DNA from: Streptomyces liliifuscus
Lineage (GTDB): Bacteria; Actinomycetota; Actinomycetes; Streptomycetales; Streptomycetaceae
Direction: 5' to 3'
Assembly: GCF_016598615.1 (NCBI RefSeq)
Contig: NZ_CP066831.1
Coordinates: forward strand, 2,232,001 to 2,296,000
DNA length: 64,000 nucleotides
The notes beneath the pieces are model-generated. The model saw nothing but the letters and a program-made list of their open reading frames with translations, was not told the origin of the DNA and made no database searches. The position numbers were made by a program, and so were the translations under genes. Positions 60,878 through 64,000 of this stretch are shown here, piece after piece; the first letter of the stretch is position 1, and every line of letters begins with the position of its first letter.

Positions 60878-61750
60878 ATGATCATCGTGACCGGAGCCAC
60901 CGGACAGCTCGGACGCCAGACCGTCGAACGGCTGCTGACCCGCGTACCAGCGGATCAGGTCGGCGTCAGCGTCCGCGACCCACAGAAGGCGCAGGCGCTC
61001 GCCGACCAGGGGATACGGGTGCGGCAAGGCAGCTTCACAGACGCCGCGAGCCTCGCCCACGCCTTCGAGGGCGCCTCCCAGGTGCTCATCGTTTCCGTCG
61101 ACAAGATGGGCGAAGAAGCCGTGCGGCAGCACCGCGCCGCGATCGACGGTGCCGTCGCGGCCGGCGCCCGCCGCATCCTCTACACCAGCCACATGGGCGC
61201 CAGTGCCTCGTCGCGCTTCCAGCCCTGCCGCGACCACGCCGCCACCGAGGACGCGCTGCGCACCTCCGGCGTAGCGTTCACCTCACTGCGCAACGGCTTC
61301 TACGCCACCAGTGCGGTGCAGTTCCTCGGTCACGCCATGCGCTCCGGCGACGTTGCGCTCCCCGCGGACGGACCCGTCAGCTGGACCGCACACGCCGACC
61401 TCGCCGACGCCGCCGCCGTCATCCTGGCCGACGACGGCCGCTTCGACGGCCCCACTCCCCCGCTCACCGCGGCACAGGCGTTGACCTTCGACGACATCGC
61501 ACGCATCGCCACCGACGTCACCGGCCGCACCATCACAAGGAGCACCGCACCGGACGACCGGTTCCGGCAGCAGCTGATGGGCCGCGGCGTCCCCGCCGAG
61601 GCGGCGGACCAGCTGCTGGGCCTCTTCGCGGCGAGCCGCGCCGGTGAATTCGCCGCCGTCGACCCGACACTGGCCACCCTGCTCGGCCGCGAACCCACCA
61701 CCCTGGGCACGGTCCTGCGCAAGGAACTGCCCGACAACGACGGGCACTGA
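60878..61750 (+). CDS. NmrA-family NAD(P)H:quinone oxidoreductase-like protein
   Basis: 290 aa from ATG 60878 (CTGGAG). An extended-SDR/NmrA fold: MIIVTGATGQLGRQTVERLL, LIVSVDKMGEE, ILYTSHMGASASSRFQPCRD, SLRNGFYATSAVQFLGHAM and TFDDIARIATDVTGRTITRS. This is the pattern of QorB-type quinone reductases. It likely detoxifies a quinone or carbonyl signal that also binds the divergent TetR repressor. Confidence 0.88.
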   Translation: MIIVTGATGQLGRQTVERLLTRVPADQVGVSVRDPQKAQALADQGIRVRQGSFTDAASLAHAFEGASQVLIVSVDKMGEEAVRQHRAAIDGAVAAGARRILYTSHMGASASSRFQPCRDHAATEDALRTSGVAFTSLRNGFYATSAVQFLGHAMRSGDVALPADGPVSWTAHADLADAAAVILADDGRFDGPTPPLTAAQALTFDDIARIATDVTGRTITRSTAPDDRFRQQLMGRGVPAEAADQLLGLFAASRAGEFAAVDPTLATLLGREPTTLGTVLRKELPDNDGH

Positions 61751-61818
61751 CCGGCCAGGACGGACACCGACCGACCAACCGATCAGGCACATGGACCGGT
61801 ATCCGCCGAGGCCAAGGC

Positions 61819-62319
61819 TCAACCTTGCGCGGGCGGCACCGGAAAGAGCAGGCAGCTACTGGTGGCGTGGGCGAGCAGACGGTCCTTCGCGTCGACCAAC
61901 TGCGCCTGGGCGAGGGCGGTTTGACGGCCCTGGTTGACGATCGTACCGATGGCTCGCACCCGGCCCGTGTCCACGGTGATCCGCCGCAGGAACTTCACCG
62001 TCAGGTCGAGCGAGGTGTACGCCATGCCCTGCGGGAGGGTGGACTGGACGGCGCAACCCGCCGCCGAGTCGAGCAGGGTGGCGAAGATTCCGCCGTGCAC
62101 GCTGCCGATCGGGTTGTAGTGCTCCTCCCCCGGCATCAGGGAGAAGACCGCCCTGCCGGGCTCCACCTCGTCCAAGGCGAAGTCCATGCTGCAGCCGATG
62201 GGCGGCGCCGGCAGTCGCCCCGCCTGCACCTCGCGCAGGAAGTCGATACCGGCCATGCGCCCGGCGGCCTCCGCCAGGATCGCTGGGTCTTCCCATTCAT
62301 ACGTTCGTGTTCGTCCCAC
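61819..62319 (-). CDS. PaaI-type hotdog thioesterase
   Basis: 166 aa, GTG start. The hotdog core reads EEHYNPIGSVHGGIFATLLD, SAAGCAVQSTLPQGMAYTSL and DLTVKFLRRITVDTGRVRAI. It hydrolyses acyl- or aryl-CoA thioesters. It is divergent from an HxlR regulator, and its -10 box is covered by a 12-bp palindrome, so it should be under that regulator. The substrate may be an aromatic acyl-CoA, by family habit. Confidence 0.9.
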   Translation of the reverse strand: MGRTRTYEWEDPAILAEAAGRMAGIDFLREVQAGRLPAPPIGCSMDFALDEVEPGRAVFSLMPGEEHYNPIGSVHGGIFATLLDSAAGCAVQSTLPQGMAYTSLDLTVKFLRRITVDTGRVRAIGTIVNQGRQTALAQAQLVDAKDRLLAHATSSCLLFPVPPAQG

Positions 62320-62352
62320 GATCCAGCGCCTTCCCGTCTGACTTTTGCAAAC

Positions 62353-62383
62353 GAAGCTAGCTTCCGGCTCACCTGACTGTCAA
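62353..62383 (-). promoter_or_regulatory. Thioesterase promoter overlapped by a palindromic operator
   Basis: On the minus strand TTGACA (62383-62378), an 18-bp spacer and TAGCTT (62359-62354) fit a housekeeping promoter. The palindrome GAAGCTAGCTTC (62353-62364) covers the -10, a good place for the divergent HxlR regulator to repress. Confidence 0.65.
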
Positions 62384-62412
62384 TGACGAAGCCAGGCCCT
62401 TAGGATGGCGAG

Positions 62413-62880
62413 ATGGAGTGGCTTGAGGCGAGCACGGAGAACTGCCCCATCCAGCGGACGCTCGACGTGGTCGGGGAGAAATGGACGCTGCTGATCCTGC
62501 GTGACGCCGTCAACGGCGTCCGCCGCTTCGACGACTTCCACCGCCACATCGGCCTGTCGGAGGCCGTCCTCAGCGACCGCCTGCGGAAGCTGGTCTCGAC
62601 CGGGATCCTCAAGACCGTCCCCTACCAGGAGGCGGGCAGCCGCTCCCGCAACGAGTACCGGCTGACCCGCAAGGGCTGGGACCTGTGGCCCGTCCTGATG
62701 GCACTGAGCCAGTGGGGCGAGACCCACGCCCTCGACGCCGAGGGCCCCGTACTGGACGTCCGCCACACCGACTGCGACGCTCCGGTCCGCGTCGTCGTGG
62801 AGTGCTCCACGGAACACTCCACGCTCACCCCCAGGGAAGTCACCGCCCGACTGGGACCCGGCGCCCGCCTCCGCTCCTGA
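62413..62880 (+). CDS. HxlR-family regulator
   Basis: 155 aa from ATG 62413 (TAGGA about 7 nt before). The winged-helix HxlR core is complete: CPIQRTLDVVGEKWTLLILR, DAVNGVRRFDDFHRHIGLSE, LSDRLRKLVSTGILKTVPYQ and RLTRKGWDLWPVL. The C-terminus adds a Cys-containing tail (HTDCDAPVRVVVECSTEHST). Members respond to aldehydes, quinones or disulfide stress. It is divergent from the thioesterase, whose promoter contains a palindrome that fits its binding. Confidence 0.9.
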   Translation: MEWLEASTENCPIQRTLDVVGEKWTLLILRDAVNGVRRFDDFHRHIGLSEAVLSDRLRKLVSTGILKTVPYQEAGSRSRNEYRLTRKGWDLWPVLMALSQWGETHALDAEGPVLDVRHTDCDAPVRVVVECSTEHSTLTPREVTARLGPGARLRS

Positions 62881-62924
62881 ACCCCGGGCCCGCTCGGGAT
62901 GGTTCGTTCCCGAGGGGCCCGTAC

Positions 62925-63863
62925 TCAGCGACGCAGGGCGGTCTCCCGCTCCATGTGGGACAGCTTCTCCGGATTGCGTACGGCGTAGAGGCCGGTGATG
63001 AGGCCGTCGTCGATGCGTACCGCGACGACGGTGTCGAGCTCGCCGTCGAGTCGGACGATCAGCGCCGGGTGGCCGTTGACCTGCGCCGGCCGCAGTGACA
63101 GCGCGTCGGCGACCCTGCCCATCCCCGCGACCAGCAGGCGGGCCACCTTGTCGGCGCCCATGATGGGTCGCAGTACGGCCTGCTTGACCCCGCCACCGTC
63201 GCCGAGGAGGACGACGTCCGGCGCGAGGATGTCGAGCAGGCTCTGCAGATCGCCCGTGTCGACCGCCCGCTGGAACGCGTCGAGCGCGTCCCGGGTCTCG
63301 GCCGGGGAGACGACCCCGCGCGGCCTGCGCGCCGCGACATGCGCCCGGGCCCGGTGCGCGATCTGGCGGACCGCGGCCGGGTTCTTGTCGACGGCCTCGG
63401 CGATCTCGTCGTACGCGAGGTCGAACACCTCGCGCAGCACGAACACCGCCCGCTCGGTCGGCTGCAGAGTCTCCAGCACCAGCAGCATCGCCATCGAGAC
63501 GCTGTCGGCCAGTTCGACGTCCTCGGCCACGTCGGGCGCGGTGAGCAACGGCTCGGGCAGCCAGGAGCCGACGTAGGACTCCTTGCGGCGGCCGAGCGTA
63601 CGCAGCCGGCTCAGCGCCTGCCGGGTGGTGATCCGGACCAGGTACGCGCGCTGGTCCCGCACGGTGCCGAGGTCGACGCCCGCCCATCGCAGCCAGGTCT
63701 CCTGAAGGACGTCCTCCGCGTCGGCGGCCGAGCCGAGCATCTCGTAGGCGACGGTGAACAGCAGGTTCCGATGGGCGACGAACGCCTCGGTGGCGGGGTC
63801 CGTGCGTCCGCCCTCGGCGAGTTGCCCGGCCGTGTCCTCCGCGCGCTCGCTGTACTCGCTCAT
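62925..63863 (-). CDS. ECF41-group sigma factor with SnoaL-like C-terminal domain
   Basis: 312 aa from the ATG at 63863 (AGGAG; the frame continues upstream without support). Sigma-2 reads HRNLLFTVAYEMLGSAADAE and VLQETWLRW; sigma-4 YDEIAEAVDKNPAAVRQIAH. ECF41 hallmarks follow in order: WLPEPL (linker), DGGGVKQA and NPEKLSHM in the SnoaL-like extension, which controls the sigma core in place of an anti-sigma factor. A promoter matching the ECF41 consensus lies directly upstream, so it should be autoregulated. The usual partner oxidoreductase gene is not within the window. Confidence 0.92.
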   Translation of the reverse strand: MSEYSERAEDTAGQLAEGGRTDPATEAFVAHRNLLFTVAYEMLGSAADAEDVLQETWLRWAGVDLGTVRDQRAYLVRITTRQALSRLRTLGRRKESYVGSWLPEPLLTAPDVAEDVELADSVSMAMLLVLETLQPTERAVFVLREVFDLAYDEIAEAVDKNPAAVRQIAHRARAHVAARRPRGVVSPAETRDALDAFQRAVDTGDLQSLLDILAPDVVLLGDGGGVKQAVLRPIMGADKVARLLVAGMGRVADALSLRPAQVNGHPALIVRLDGELDTVVAVRIDDGLITGLYAVRNPEKLSHMERETALRR

Positions 63864-63910
63864 CACCGGCTGCTCCTGCCTGTGCGCTGTCGACGGTTTC
63901 ACGCGCACAA

Positions 63911-63937
63911 GACGCCGGTCGCCGCCGCTCTGTGACA
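63911..63937 (-). promoter_or_regulatory. ECF41-type promoter (TGTCACA-16-CGTC)
   Basis: Reading the minus strand, TGTCACA (63937-63931), 16 bp, then CGTC (63914-63911). This is the described ECF41 target pattern and lies about 50 nt before the sigma-factor ATG, fitting autoregulation. Confidence 0.8.
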
Positions 63938-64000
63938 TCCACTGGCCGTGGCGCACGTCACACCATCGCCCCGTCACAGGGAGCGAGGCGCCGGCATCTC

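Overview
The window is chromosomal DNA of a high-GC actinomycete, almost certainly a Streptomyces or close relative. G/C dominates third codon positions, GTG and TTG starts are common, and many adjacent genes share ATGA/GTGA stop-start overlaps. The gene set is typical of the genus: an ECF41 sigma factor, MmyB-type and TetR/LacI/HxlR regulators, LCP and GT2 wall genes, and a Ser/Thr kinase. I found no rRNA, tRNA, CRISPR array, prophage or insertion sequence. About 59 genes or gene remnants can be supported.

Layout. (a) 1-4026, minus strand: a translationally coupled four-gene operon (mu-crystallin/OCD-type reductase, FAD amino-acid oxidase, LYS1-like and LYS9-like saccharopine dehydrogenases). 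It looks like a lysine/pipecolate/saccharopine module. (b) 4170-11684: GTP cyclohydrolase II, a creatininase-family hydrolase, a flippase-like membrane protein, a SAM methyltransferase, a GT4 glycosyltransferase, an aberrant PTPS-like protein, a medium-chain dehydrogenase and a CDP-alcohol phosphatidyltransferase. This reads as one pathway of unknown product and is the best candidate here for an undescribed system. (c) 11816-17738: aldo-keto reductase with MmyB regulator, a drug exporter with its TetR and two matching palindromic operators, then a desaturase with a cold-shock protein. (d) 18271-23249: a small Cys-rich protein with N5-(carboxyethyl)ornithine synthase, then an LCP protein coupled to a GT2 synthase whose fused NodB domain has lost all its metal ligands. 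(e) 23759-31835: a SWIM/DUF6493 pair, a second EF-G preceded by a short leader ORF, DUF429, PPOX. (f) 32062-39931: a sugar/inositol catabolic pair under a LacI regulator with clear operators, then VOC, PPOX, a UvrA-like ABC protein and a Mop-type protein. (g) 40094-46262: NAD formate dehydrogenase with LysR, a lone molybdopterin domain, an MpaB-type protein, and a receptor kinase with a LecA-like ectodomain. (h) 46552-51980: flavin reductase, two more MmyB regulators (one broken by an in-frame stop), two SDRs, then relics of a response regulator and a GH9 cellulase. (i) 52035-63863: secreted GH78 rhamnosidase with four Cys-rich repeats, an amidohydrolase-derived chimera without its barrel, MFS exporter, intact amidohydrolase, TetR with NmrA-type quinone reductase, HxlR with thioesterase, and an ECF41 sigma factor behind its own consensus promoter.

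A recurring oddity is decayed short tandem repeats in many intergenic gaps, often just past stop codons. Domain, family and operator assignments come from reading the translated sequence, without searches or alignments, so subfamily and substrate calls are inferences.
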